A stretch of DNA of 14,410 bases from Bryobacterales bacterium (GCA_016789785.1 JAEUQE010000231.1:1-14410), one strand, 5' to 3'. Positions 6,249-14,110 are shown, counted from the first letter of the stretch. Notes: a model not told the origin generated them from the letters alone. A program made the numbers and translations.

Positions 6249-6430
6249 TTGCTGTGGACCTGGACGAACTCGATCAGTTGCTGGACCGTGCTGACCGGGA
6301 CGGAGGGGAAGTTCTCATGAATCTCTTCGACGGGCGAGCCGAGTTCGTAATCCTGAACAATCGTGTCAGCGGCCACACGGGTTCCGCGCACAACAGGCGT
6401 ACCACCCAATTTGCCGGGGTCGATTTCCAC
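6245..6430 (-). CDS. DUF433 antitoxin
   Basis: The 61-residue protein begins EIDPGKLGGTPVVRGTRVAA, the hallmark of DUF433, followed by an HTH-like segment (TIVQDYELGSPVEEIHENFP, then VSTVQQLIEFV). DUF433 proteins serve as antitoxins for DUF5615 PIN-like toxins and probably bind their own promoter. The start is GTG at 6428-6430, with AAGGA directly abutting it and an in-frame TAA two codons upstream, so the protein cannot be longer. It is a little shorter than many relatives, which carry a few extra N-terminal residues. The toxin follows with a 4-base overlap. The upstream 290 bp hold no recognisable gene, so the operon promoter should lie there. Confidence 0.85.
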   Translation of the reverse strand: MEIDPGKLGGTPVVRGTRVAADTIVQDYELGSPVEEIHENFPSVPVSTVQQLIEFVQVHSN

Positions 6431-6718
6431 TCCTTACACTTCCGCCTGACTGTATCACCGCTACGTGAGGCGCGCCGGCGCCGCCGATGCCGCCGGCCGG
6501 TACGCCGCGCCGCGTGGTCCCGGTTCGCCGGAACAAAAAACGACTTCGCGGGTTCTATCCGGCCCGGCGGACACAGAAGAGATACTAAGGCACCTCTTGG
6601 GCCCTTTTACCCGAGTAACCTCGTCGATCTGAGCGCCTCCAATCGCCATGGCACTTAATAGACGCCGTGGCTGGTGGTAGACCTGCACCGCACTTGGCCG
6701 AGTACCAGCGCAACGGAC
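6431..6718. other. 288-bp spacer with no recognised gene
   Basis: This lies between the DUF433 start and the stop of the TolB/TPR gene. A 75-codon minus-strand frame covers 6461-6688, but it has no ribosome-binding site, no family match and low-complexity Ala/Arg content at its end. TGATACAGT on the minus strand, about 25 bases before the DUF433 start, vaguely resembles an extended -10, without a -35. A T6 run on the minus strand at 6535-6540 has no proper stem before it. Confidence 0.4.
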
Positions 6719-8560
6719 TTACGCGGTGACTTCCGCCGCCAGCCCGCGCGTTGCCAGGATCGACTGGAAGCGTTCGGTATGCCGCACGGCATCGAACCTC
6801 GCATCCAGATGCGTCCAGTTCACCATCAGCGAACGTTGCTCGAAAGCCGCTTCAAGCTGTACGAACGCGTTGTCCCAATCCCGCAGGCCCGCATAGAGGA
6901 ACACATAGCTCACCGCCGGCACATACTGCTTGCGCGCGCAGGCGTCCAGCCGCGCCTTGTATTCCAGCGCCTTCCGCTTCTGCCCCCGCACTGCCGCCAG
7001 TTCGCCCAATACTCCGATCTTGAGGGGATTCTCCCAAATCCGCAGCGACCGTTCGATCGCGGCTTCCGCCTCCGCGTACAAGCCTCGCCGCATGTGGCAG
7101 AATCCCAAATGGAAATGCACATCGTGCGCATTCTCGTCGAGTTCCAGCGTGCGCCGAAGTTGCTCCGTCGCGCGCTCGAAGTCGCGGCAGAAATAGTGAT
7201 AGATGCCGAGCGACGTATTGATGTCCAATGACAGCGGATCCAACTGCGCCGCCTTGACAAGCAGTTCTCCCGATCGCGTCTTCTGGCCCTGTGCCAGCAG
7301 ATGCATCGCGTAGAGATGATGCGCATGCGGATTGCTCGGGGCGATCTCGAGTGCACGAAGAAAAGTGCGCTCGCCTTCCTCCCACTGGAAATCAAAAAAA
7401 CTGCGCAGCGCCGCAAGCACCGTGAGCGCCTCAGGCAGTGATGGATCCAACTCCACCGCCCTGGCGACCGCCGCGCGGCATGGATCCAGTACATCCAACG
7501 GGCGTGCCCCGCCATAGAAGCAAAGCATGCCCAGCGCCTCTCCCAGACCCGCGTGCGCCAGCGCATAATCGGGAAACCGCGCGATCAGTTGGCGGTACAT
7601 GTCGATCGCGGCATTCAACCCTTCCCTCGACTGCTTGTTGAACTGATGCCGCGCTCCGAGATAACTCAGATACGCATCCAGGTTCTCGTGCTTGATCGAA
7701 GGCGCGGGGCCGAGGGCCGATGCGACGATGGCCTGCACCACGGACTCCGAAATGTCGTCCTCAATCGCGAAGATGTCGTTCAGCGTGTGGTCATAGCGGC
7801 TGGACCATACATGCGTACCCGTGTTCGGATCAATCAGCCGCGCCGTTACACGAACCTTGTCGCCCGCCCGCCGTACCGACCCTTCCAGCACGAGCGTCGC
7901 GCCCAACCGTTCCGCAATCTCGCGAATATCGGCGGTTTGCCCCTTGAATTGAAACACCGATGTTCGCGCTACCACGCGCAGTCCGGTGGCAGCCGTCAGC
8001 GCATGGATAATGGCTTCTGTGATGCCATCGGAGAGAAAATCCTGCCCGGGTTCCGCACTCGTGTTGACGAATGGCAGTACGGCGACGATCGGCGCCGCGG
8101 ACGGCTCGGGCGCCGCCGGGGCGTGCACAGCCCTCGCCTCATCACGCCACCGGAACACTGGCGCGTAGCTCCCTTCCGGGTAGGAGAGTTCCACCGGCTC
8201 GCTCTCGCAGCGTTCGTAAAATGCCTTCAATTTCTTACGCAGGCGCCGCGCTTCCACGCGCACAATCGAGTCGATCCGCGGATCAAACCCTGGGCCGCGA
8301 TCGAACACTTCGGTCCCCAGAACCTGCTCCTTGAGTTCATCCGACCGGCCTTCGAGCGCCAACTCCACCGTGAAGCGCACAAAGCGGCATAGCCGGCCCG
8401 ACTGCGCAAACTCCGGAGCGGCGATCAGCCGCTGCATGTGCTCACGGATCAGTTCAGAGGCCGGAATGGAAGTGTGGGCCAACCTCTTCAGCATAGCGAA
8501 ATCCCCACGAAAGTCACGGTTAGCTAACACCTCCTTACAGGCGCCGGCAACCTGATGCAT
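6719..8560 (-). CDS. TolB/TPR regulator with N-terminal DNA-binding-like domain
   Basis: The protein of up to 613 residues has three parts. Residues about 33-135 (LIREHMQRLIAAPEFAQSGR, LKEQVLGTEVFDR, DSIVRVEARRLRKKL, then SYPEGSYAPVF) form the module common at the N-terminus of acidobacterial TPR regulators; it resembles a transcriptional-regulator winged helix. Residues about 156-260 (IVAVLPFVNTSAEPGQDFLS, then VVARTSVFQFKG, GATLVLEGSVRRAGDKVRVT and GTHVWSSRYD) are the TolB-like segment also found in CyaA/adenylate-cyclase-type and CadC-like proteins. Residues about 295-560 are TPR helices. There is no membrane helix, so it is probably cytoplasmic. It begins at ATG 8560 or, more likely, at ATG 8494 (MLKRLAHTS), since the first 22 residues look non-conserved. 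A divergent degenerate receiver lies 17-83 bp away, which suggests a shared regulatory region. The domain call is firm; the targets are unknown. Confidence 0.85.
   Translation of the reverse strand: MHQVAGACKEVLANRDFRGDFAMLKRLAHTSIPASELIREHMQRLIAAPEFAQSGRLCRFVRFTVELALEGRSDELKEQVLGTEVFDRGPGFDPRIDSIVRVEARRLRKKLKAFYERCESEPVELSYPEGSYAPVFRWRDEARAVHAPAAPEPSAAPIVAVLPFVNTSAEPGQDFLSDGITEAIIHALTAATGLRVVARTSVFQFKGQTADIREIAERLGATLVLEGSVRRAGDKVRVTARLIDPNTGTHVWSSRYDHTLNDIFAIEDDISESVVQAIVASALGPAPSIKHENLDAYLSYLGARHQFNKQSREGLNAAIDMYRQLIARFPDYALAHAGLGEALGMLCFYGGARPLDVLDPCRAAVARAVELDPSLPEALTVLAALRSFFDFQWEEGERTFLRALEIAPSNPHAHHLYAMHLLAQGQKTRSGELLVKAAQLDPLSLDINTSLGIYHYFCRDFERATEQLRRTLELDENAHDVHFHLGFCHMRRGLYAEAEAAIERSLRIWENPLKIGVLGELAAVRGQKRKALEYKARLDACARKQYVPAVSYVFLYAGLRDWDNAFVQLEAAFEQRSLMVNWTHLDARFDAVRHTERFQSILATRGLAAEVTA
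8519..8537. promoter_or_regulatory. 10-bp palindrome beside a perfect Shine-Dalgarno
   Basis: GTTAGCTAAC (8519-8528) is a perfect palindrome in the control region between two divergent genes. Read on the minus strand, TAAGGAGGTG (8537-8528), a full anti-16S match, directly precedes it. The palindrome could be an operator. The Shine-Dalgarno has no good start at normal spacing: the nearest candidates are a GTG 12 bases on (8517) and the ATG at 8494. Confidence 0.35.
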
Positions 8561-8577
8561 GCGAGTTTGGAATTGCC

Positions 8578-8934
8578 ATGCGAGTACTCATCGTGATGAC
8601 GAATCCGGCGCGGCGGGCCACGGAGAGCGCGCTCGCGCAGTTGGGTGTGGAAGCCGTCAGCGCGGCCAATGCCGGCGAGGCGGCGCATGCGCTCGACGTA
8701 GCGCCGGACGCGCTCGTGACACAGGTAGCCCTCGCCGATGGCAACTGGCGCGATGTGATCGACGCCGTATTCGGTCGTTGGGGCCCAATGCCTGTTGCGG
8801 TCTGCTCATCGATCGCAGGGGCGGAGCGCGACGTGCTCGCAGAAGACGTTCGCCGCTCCGGCGGCTTCGCCCTCTTCGACATGCCCGCGGCCATGGAACA
8901 ACTCCGCGATCTGCTCGGCTCCGCGGAGCATTGA
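8578..8934 (+). CDS. degenerate response-regulator receiver, stand-alone
   Basis: The 118-residue protein has the length and order of a receiver (REC) domain: strand RVLIVMT, helix ATESALAQLGVEAV, a central strand, PMPVAVCSS as the fourth strand, and GGFALFDMPAAMEQLRDLL as the last strand and helix. Key residues are missing. The acidic pair after strand 1 is Thr-Asn, and the phospho-acceptor in DALVTQVALADGNWRDVI, normally 'vllDv.LpDG.W', is Gln. The conserved Lys before the last Pro is Asp-Met. It therefore probably does not accept phosphate in the usual way and may work by protein contact. There is no output domain. The ATG at 8578 has only a weak GGA upstream. It is divergent from the TolB/TPR regulator and ends 11 bp before a convergent gene. 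Confidence 0.7.
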   Translation: MRVLIVMTNPARRATESALAQLGVEAVSAANAGEAAHALDVAPDALVTQVALADGNWRDVIDAVFGRWGPMPVAVCSSIAGAERDVLAEDVRRSGGFALFDMPAAMEQLRDLLGSAEH

Positions 8935-8945
8935 CCACGTCGCTT

Positions 8946-9698
8946 TCATTTCGCCAGCGCCGATAACCCCTGGGGCACTTCCAGGAGATCCGCCATGTTC
9001 AGTACTCCATGCGGGTCGAGTGGCGGATTGCGTCCGTCCCATACCGATGCCTTCGCCACGAAGGCGCCCTTCCCCGTCTGCACCTTCCCGCAGGGCTGCG
9101 ACGAATAGTATTCGCCGGACCGCACCAACTCATTTGCGCGTTTGAGTGCCGGTGCTCCCGTCACCCAACCCGTAGCCCATCGTTGACCCTTGTTCCACGG
9201 AGCTTGCCCCATCCAAACCTGCCGGTGCCGGTTCGTGGTGGCCGAGACTACCGACCCGATTGCAGTGCGCTCAAAGTGCCCGCGCCAGCCTGGTTCGGTC
9301 TCCTTCCAACCTGGGCGTGCCAACCTGCGCTCCCAATCGGCAAACGCGCGGTCGCGCCACTCCAATGCCGGGACACACCCCCGGACCTCAACTTCCACAA
9401 TCGTCGCATCGAGACGAGGCTGCGGCGCCACAAGGTACAATGTTGCGCCACCCACAGCGATGCAAGCGCCTGCCAGCCAAAGAATCGAAACCTCCCGCCG
9501 GACTCGCAGCCGCCGCATCACAAAGCCGAGTACCGCGCCAAGTACAGCGCCCAACGGTCCGGTCAGAAACACGCCCAGCAGCGGCCCCTGATTGGATTCT
9601 GGAGCTAGAAGCATGGGGCCTGCATAGCCACACAGGAATCCGGTGAGCCCTACCGATAGGGTCCACGTCCGAATGGAAATCACAGAAGAAAGGATCAC
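8946..9698 (-). CDS. membrane-anchored protein, function unknown
   Basis: The 250-residue protein has three N-terminal hydrophobic segments, near residues 12-33, 38-61 and 71-91. A basic MRRLRVRRE loop separates the second and third. A soluble domain of about 155 residues follows, probably periplasmic. It is rich in Trp and Arg (EWRDRAFADWERRLARPGWK, QVWMGQAPWNKGQRWATGW) and carries two cysteines (RGCVPA and QPCGKVQ) that could pair. I recognise no family. The start is uncertain: GTG at 9698 or a second GTG five codons later, neither with a clear ribosome-binding site. It converges on the degenerate receiver gene with 11 bp between. Confidence 0.6.
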   Translation of the reverse strand: MILSSVISIRTWTLSVGLTGFLCGYAGPMLLAPESNQGPLLGVFLTGPLGAVLGAVLGFVMRRLRVRREVSILWLAGACIAVGGATLYLVAPQPRLDATIVEVEVRGCVPALEWRDRAFADWERRLARPGWKETEPGWRGHFERTAIGSVVSATTNRHRQVWMGQAPWNKGQRWATGWVTGAPALKRANELVRSGEYYSSQPCGKVQTGKGAFVAKASVWDGRNPPLDPHGVLNMADLLEVPQGLSALAK

Positions 9699-10092
9699 GT
9701 GACAACAGCCTGCTCTGTGTCTACCGTCACTACCCGAGACCCGTTCAACGCGGTCGCCCGGCCCACCGCCGATCCTGGACGGTCAGTTTCGGGCCACGCA
9801 CCGTCGCCCGAAAGACTCGAGCACGCCTGATTCAACGGTCCGCTGGTCCAGATCCCCAGCAGAGTCCGCAGGCAGTGGCGCGCAGGAGGGATCGATCTGC
9901 CGCGGGCCGGCTGGGTATGCTGAGCGGTTGCGCCGGCCTCTTCCATGAGCGCGGCATCCACGCTGACAGCCGTTGCCATTCCTCCAGTGATACCACATCG
10001 TCACGTGCTGAGTTTCCTGTGCGAGTTTCGGCATCATCCGGAGCAACGCGCGGTTTGCGATGAACAGGGCAAGTGCCGGCACTCGAAGCTGG
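9699..10092. other. 394-bp region without a convincing gene
   Basis: On the minus strand a 94-codon frame starts at ATG 9979 just after GGAGGA. The peptide (MATAVSVDAALMEEAGATAQ and onward) has no recognised domain and the motif abuts the ATG. Two other minus frames read protein-like for short stretches (PALALFIANRALLRMMPKLA and DDVVSLEEWQRLSAWMPRSW), a pattern seen in decayed genes. Nothing can be named. Confidence 0.4.
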
Positions 10093-12150
10093 CTACGCGC
10101 TGAGTTTGTGTGGCGCCGGTTCCGCCTTTGAATTCCTCTCGTGAGAGACGTGTGCCGCGAGTTTGCGCTCCAACTCTGCGAGATCCACGGGTTTGGTAAG
10201 GTAATCATCCATGCCAGCCCGCAGACAGCGTTCCCGCTCACCCGCCATTGCCGATGCCGTCAAGGCGAGGACCGGCGTACGGCGCCCGGTCTCTCGCAGG
10301 CGAAGTTCGCGCGTAGTCTGATAGCCGTCCATACCCGGCATCTGGCAATCCATCAGCACTGCGTCAAAAGTTCGCTCGCGCAGGGCCTGCAACGCGGACT
10401 CGCCATCGGGTGCCGTAACCACCTCATAGCCGATGCGCTGCAGGAGTTTTTGGACCACCCGCTGATTCACGATGTTGTCTTCCACCACCAGGATGGAAGA
10501 ACCTCGAACCAAAGGTGCTGCTTCTCTTTCTTCCGCCCCGGTAACTTGTGGCGGAGTCTCCACCATAAGCGGAATCTCAAACTGAAACTCGGAACCCTCG
10601 CCCAAGTTACTGGAGGCGCGAATGGAGCCGCCCATCGCCTCCACCAGCGACTTTGTGATCGAGAGTCCCAGTCCGCTGCCGGGAAAGCGCTTGGAATCGG
10701 CCTGATAGAACTTCTCGAACATGTGCGACAACTGCTCCGGTGTCATTCCGATTCCGCTATCGGACACCGAGACGCGCAGCCAGGTCCTACCTTGTGTTTC
10801 CCGCATTTCCGTCTTTAGCCGAATCTCGCCTTCACCCGTGAACTTTACAGCGTTCCCGAGTAAGTTCGTGAGAATCTGGCGGAGGCGTGATCCGTCCGCG
10901 CGAACATAGAGGGGCAACCCGCCGGCGCCGTCGATACGGAGACGCAACCCTTTGCCCGAGGCATGGAGTTCGAACGTGCGGACGGTCTCCTGGATCAGAT
11001 CGCGAAGAGCCACCGTCTGCTCCACCAGGGCAATCTCGCCACGCTCCACACGCGCCAGATCGAGCACATCGCTTACCAGGGCAAGCAGAGTACGTCCGGA
11101 GCTTTCGATCATGCCGAGATGTTCCCGCTGTTCCGCATCGAGCCTGGTGGAAGAGAGAAGGTTGCTGAGGCCGAGAATGCCGTTGAGCGGGGTGCGCATC
11201 TCATGGCTCATATTGGCAACGAAAGCCGACTTCACGCGATTGGCGGCCAGTGCCGCGTTCTGTGCCGCGCGAAAGCGGACTGCGAGCAGCAGAAGTAAGG
11301 TGCAGCAGACGCCGAGCAGCGCCACCATGACGAGATTTCGCCTTTCGGCGCGAAGAGCCTGGGCTTCGCGGTAGAGCGTCTCCACCTCGCCACTGTAGAA
11401 GTAGGTCCAGCGGGCGAGGATGCGAGCCGTGGTTCCGTCGGCAAGCATGCTGTCGATCTCGTCGCGCAGACGGTCGATCACGGCGGCCGCCGCCCGGCTT
11501 CCGGCGATGCCAAGCTTTTGTGTGGGCGCCGGTGTGCCAGCCGTGTAGAGAAGGAACCCCTCACAGCCCGCAGGTCTGCGGAGCGTAGCCACGTGTGCCG
11601 CGCGGGCTTCGAGCATCGTGACCTGCGCCTCACCGCGGCACATCGCTTGCATCGCTTCTTCGCGGCTCGCGCGAGGCACCAGTTGGGCCTCGGGCAGCGA
11701 CTCGCGGGCCAGTCGCGAAATGAGCGGAAAACCGACCACCGCCACCGTCCGGATCCCGCGCAGGGCTTCGGGCCTGTTGAGATCCGGGTCGCGGCCCACC
11801 AGCACATAGGCGTTGGTGTAGTAGGGGCGGGAATAGTGAACCTGAGCCGCGTATCCGGCCTGCAACGAAACGAGCGGCCACAGATCAACTTTGTGCCTGC
11901 CAAGCGCTTCATTCGGCCCACCGCGAATCACCTGCCATTCCAGCCGAATCCCGGAACGCCGGGCGGCTTCCTGAATCAAGTCGGCCGCCAGCCCGTCCAT
12001 GGTTCCGTCGGGCCGCATGAAGTGATAAGGATAGGTGTTATCGGTGCCGATGCGATAAACGCGATCGGCGATGACTGGACGCGAGGCACAGCCTCCGAAG
12101 GCAAGGATCAGGCCAAGCACAATCGGAGTGTGGGAGCGCCGTGATCTCAT
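10093..12150 (-). CDS. hybrid histidine kinase with periplasmic binding-protein sensor
   Basis: The 685-residue protein opens with a hydrophobic signal ([12 protein letters not shown]), possibly a weak lipobox at Cys21. Residues about 30-255 form a periplasmic SBP_bac_3-type sensor ([28 protein letters not shown]), as in BvgS/EvgS-class kinases. A membrane helix lies at about 273-292. The kinase core has His316 ([13 protein letters not shown]), the N-box at Asn433 (LGNAVKFT), G1 at DSGIGM (464-469) and G2 at GSGLGL (491-496). The C-terminal receiver (about 552-668) has the acidic pair Glu557-Asp558, phospho-Asp601 ([12 protein letters not shown]), Thr631 and Lys653. All catalytic residues are present. 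No Hpt domain or separate regulator is nearby. It lies 54 bp downstream of the aldolase on the same strand, so a shared transcript and a small-acid ligand are plausible but unproven. The ATG at 12150 has no obvious ribosome-binding site. Confidence 0.92.
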   Translation of the reverse strand: MRSRRSHTPIVLGLILAFGGCASRPVIADRVYRIGTDNTYPYHFMRPDGTMDGLAADLIQEAARRSGIRLEWQVIRGGPNEALGRHKVDLWPLVSLQAGYAAQVHYSRPYYTNAYVLVGRDPDLNRPEALRGIRTVAVVGFPLISRLARESLPEAQLVPRASREEAMQAMCRGEAQVTMLEARAAHVATLRRPAGCEGFLLYTAGTPAPTQKLGIAGSRAAAAVIDRLRDEIDSMLADGTTARILARWTYFYSGEVETLYREAQALRAERRNLVMVALLGVCCTLLLLLAVRFRAAQNAALAANRVKSAFVANMSHEMRTPLNGILGLSNLLSSTRLDAEQREHLGMIESSGRTLLALVSDVLDLARVERGEIALVEQTVALRDLIQETVRTFELHASGKGLRLRIDGAGGLPLYVRADGSRLRQILTNLLGNAVKFTGEGEIRLKTEMRETQGRTWLRVSVSDSGIGMTPEQLSHMFEKFYQADSKRFPGSGLGLSITKSLVEAMGGSIRASSNLGEGSEFQFEIPLMVETPPQVTGAEEREAAPLVRGSSILVVEDNIVNQRVVQKLLQRIGYEVVTAPDGESALQALRERTFDAVLMDCQMPGMDGYQTTRELRLRETGRRTPVLALTASAMAGERERCLRAGMDDYLTKPVDLAELERKLAAHVSHERNSKAEPAPHKLSA

Positions 12151-12170
12151 GGGAGGCTGCTAATCAACTT

Positions 12171-12180
12171 ATCGTACGAT
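12171..12180. promoter_or_regulatory. 10-bp palindrome before the kinase gene
   Basis: ATCGTACGAT is a perfect palindrome 20 bp upstream of the kinase ATG, inside the 54-bp gap after the aldolase stop. It could be a binding site or the seed of a hairpin. Chance palindromes of this size are not rare. Confidence 0.25.
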
Positions 12181-12204
12181 GCCCCGTTTTCTCCAGCGCG
12201 CGTC

Positions 12205-12861
12205 TCAGGCCATTTCCGCGCGCGCTTTCCGCACCACTTCCAGATACTGTTTGGCGCGCCCGGTAATCACGTCGTACCGGCCTTCTTTCAGTGTCTTGGC
12301 ATCCACCAGTTCGCCGCCGACGGCCACCGCGCAGGCTCCTGCCTTGAGAAAATCGCCCGCGGTTTCGAGATTCACACCGCCCGTGGGAATCATCTCGATC
12401 TGCGGGAACGGGCCCTTCAGCGCCTTGATGTACTTCGCGCCTCCCACGGCGTTGGCGGGAAACACCTTCACCACATCGGCGCCGTGTTCCCACGCGGTCA
12501 ACACCTCGGTGGGCGTCAGTGCGCCGGGCATGATCGCCTTTGAATAGCGCCGCGCCATCTCGATCACGCTGACCCGCAGACTCGGCGTGACAATGAACTC
12601 CGCGCCGGCGAGAAAACAGGCGCGGCAGGTTTCCGGATCGAGCACGGTGCCTGCGCCCAGCACGATCTTGTTGCCGAACTTCGCAGCCACTTTTTCGAGC
12701 GCCTGAATCGCTCCGGGTACTGTCATGGTGATCTCGGCGGCGCGAATGCCACCTTCATAGATTGCGTCGATCGCGTTCAGCGCCTGCTCTGCCGTCGACG
12801 TGCGAACCACCGGCACCACACCGATTTCGATAATTGCGGACAACATTTGTTGCTTAGTCAT
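12205..12861 (-). CDS. eda: KDPG/KHG aldolase
   Basis: The 218-residue protein matches the class I aldolase that splits 2-keto-3-deoxy-6-phosphogluconate to pyruvate and glyceraldehyde-3-phosphate (Entner-Doudoroff pathway and hexuronate catabolism), or 4-hydroxy-2-oxoglutarate to pyruvate and glyoxylate. Visible motifs are Arg20 (VVPVVR), Glu43 (AAEITM), GAGTVLDP (69-76), TPS at 92-94, the Schiff-base Lys132 (DVVKVFPA) and phosphate-loop segments (IPTGGVN, 158-164; AVAVGGELV, 178-186). The position of E. coli Arg49 is not conserved (EITMTVPGA), as in many relatives whose substrate may differ. Length is normal for the family. The ATG at 12861 has no clear ribosome-binding site. It sits between the aldo/keto reductase and the hybrid kinase, all on the minus strand. 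The family is secure; the exact substrate is not. Confidence 0.92.
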   Translation of the reverse strand: MTKQQMLSAIIEIGVVPVVRTSTAEQALNAIDAIYEGGIRAAEITMTVPGAIQALEKVAAKFGNKIVLGAGTVLDPETCRACFLAGAEFIVTPSLRVSVIEMARRYSKAIMPGALTPTEVLTAWEHGADVVKVFPANAVGGAKYIKALKGPFPQIEMIPTGGVNLETAGDFLKAGACAVAVGGELVDAKTLKEGRYDVITGRAKQYLEVVRKARAEMA

Positions 12862-12984
12862 AGGAATATGGAACCGCTACCAGTCTACGACGCGGCCGTC
12901 ACCGGCGTCAGCGGGTTCCGGATTTCGCCCGTCACGGTGGGAGGTGGGACTGGCCTGCTCCTGTATCTCGCGCGGCTTTGATCG

Positions 12985-13016
12985 CCCCGCTACGAACCGG
13001 CCCCGCTACGAACCGG
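12985..13016. repeat. perfect 16-bp tandem duplication at a gene end
   Basis: CCCCGCTACGAACCGG occurs twice in direct succession. The TAG stop of the aldo/keto reductase (13006-13008) lies in the second unit, so on the minus strand the first unit met carries the stop and the next is a downstream copy. It is probably a recent slippage duplication that leaves the protein unchanged. Confidence 0.75.
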
Positions 13017-14022
13017 CCGCCGTATCGAAGTCGTGCTGCTTGCGATGATGCGGGCCGTCGTAGTTCTTCGTCGATTTGAACAGTTCGTGCCGTCCATCAC
13101 CCGCTGCATCCTTCACTCTCGCCAGTAGCGCCTGCTTCTCCTGCGCCGTCATCGGCTTGAAGTTGCGAGCCAGCGCCACATCGGCCCTCAGATGTTCCAT
13201 CGTGTTGATGCCCATCACCTGAACCGCCACCGGAACACTCAGGCAATAGCGATAACACTCTTCGACGGTCAGCCGTGCGTGGCTGATGAGCCTTCCTTGC
13301 GGCCATCCTCCGGCCAGCCCCTTCATGCCGATCACGCCGGTGTTCTTCTTCAAACATTCCGGCACCACTTCGTTTTGGAAGCTGCGGTACGTCGCGTCCA
13401 TCACGTTGATGGGCATCTGTGCCGTGTCCCATGCATGCGGCTTCGCCAGCATCTTCAGATGAATGCGCGGGTCCTTGTGTCCCGTGAAGCCGATGAAGCG
13501 CACCTTGCCCTGCTTCTTCGCCTCCAACGCCGCTTTCAGTCCGCCCTTCTCGAACACCCAATCCGGATCGTTGTCGTAAACCATCTCGTGGAACTGCCAC
13601 AGATCCAGATAGTCGGTCTTCAATCGCCGCAGGCTTTCCTCAAGATTCTTCATCGAGCCTGCGTAGTCGCGCTCGCAATTCTTCGTCATGAGAAAGACCT
13701 TCTTGCGCTTTCCACCTTGCGCCAGGGCGTTGCCCATCACGGTTTCCGCGCCGCCCATCTGGTAGTCCCATGCGTTGTCGAAGAAGTTCACTCCTTCGTC
13801 GATCGCCGCATGCATGATGCGGATTGCTTCGTTCGCGTCCTTCACCGCGCCGATGTGCCATCCGCCGATGCCAACAATGGACACCTTGACGCCAGTGCGG
13901 CCGAGCATACGCATCGGCATCCCGCTGCCTGAGGCAGGCGTAGTCTGCGCAATCACCTGATCAGCGAGCGCGGCGATTGCGGACGTGCCACCCATAAACT
14001 CACGACGAGATACTTCCTGCAT
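13006..14022 (-). CDS. Tat-signalled aldo/keto reductase
   Basis: The 338-residue protein starts with SRREFMGGTSAIAALADQVI (Arg6-Arg7), a twin-arginine signal, so it may act outside the cytoplasm. The reductase barrel follows, with MRMLGRTGVKVSIVGIGGWH at residues 37-56. The catalytic tetrad is intact: Asp82 and Tyr87 (FFDNAWDY), Lys114 (LMTKN) and His145 (LWQFHE). FTGHKD and VMGINTMEHLRADVA carry the usual late motifs and the NADP-binding end. The C-terminus has a short His-rich tail (GPHHRKQHDFD). Family members reduce sugar or ketone carbonyls; the substrate is unknown. AAGGAG lies 9 bases before the ATG. Its neighbours, an aldolase and a glycosidase-like gene on the same strand, suggest carbohydrate metabolism. 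Confidence 0.9.
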   Translation of the reverse strand: MQEVSRREFMGGTSAIAALADQVIAQTTPASGSGMPMRMLGRTGVKVSIVGIGGWHIGAVKDANEAIRIMHAAIDEGVNFFDNAWDYQMGGAETVMGNALAQGGKRKKVFLMTKNCERDYAGSMKNLEESLRRLKTDYLDLWQFHEMVYDNDPDWVFEKGGLKAALEAKKQGKVRFIGFTGHKDPRIHLKMLAKPHAWDTAQMPINVMDATYRSFQNEVVPECLKKNTGVIGMKGLAGGWPQGRLISHARLTVEECYRYCLSVPVAVQVMGINTMEHLRADVALARNFKPMTAQEKQALLARVKDAAGDGRHELFKSTKNYDGPHHRKQHDFDTAAGS

Positions 14023-14110
14023 TTGGCTGTGCTCCTTGTGTCGTTTTCGAGTGCACGCTGACGGGGGTCTGTGGACCCGCAGCCGTCACTCATCTGGAGA
14101 CTATCACGAC

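Noticed and set aside
6535..6540. T6 tract on the minus strand as a rho-independent terminator
   Set aside because: No stable stem immediately precedes the tract on that strand.
5804..6740. Similar sequences ACTTACGC..ACTTCCGCC near 5802 and near 6715, suspected as a repeat or element ends
   Set aside because: Similarity is limited to about 20 imperfect bases, one copy is the coding end of the TolB/TPR gene, and no transposase or target duplication is visible.
7553..8392. Long plus-strand open frame (279 codons) opposite the TolB/TPR gene
   Set aside because: It is antisense to a gene with clear TolB and TPR motifs, is Arg/His-rich and has no recognisable domain; GC bias explains it.
11518..12144. 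Plus-strand open frame of 208 codons opposite the kinase sensor
   Set aside because: The minus strand encodes an unmistakable binding-protein-type sensor here, so this is a shadow frame.
14065..14078. GGGTC-TGTG-GACCC hairpin before the reductase gene
   Set aside because: A 5-bp stem in GC-rich DNA without a T tract is too likely by chance.
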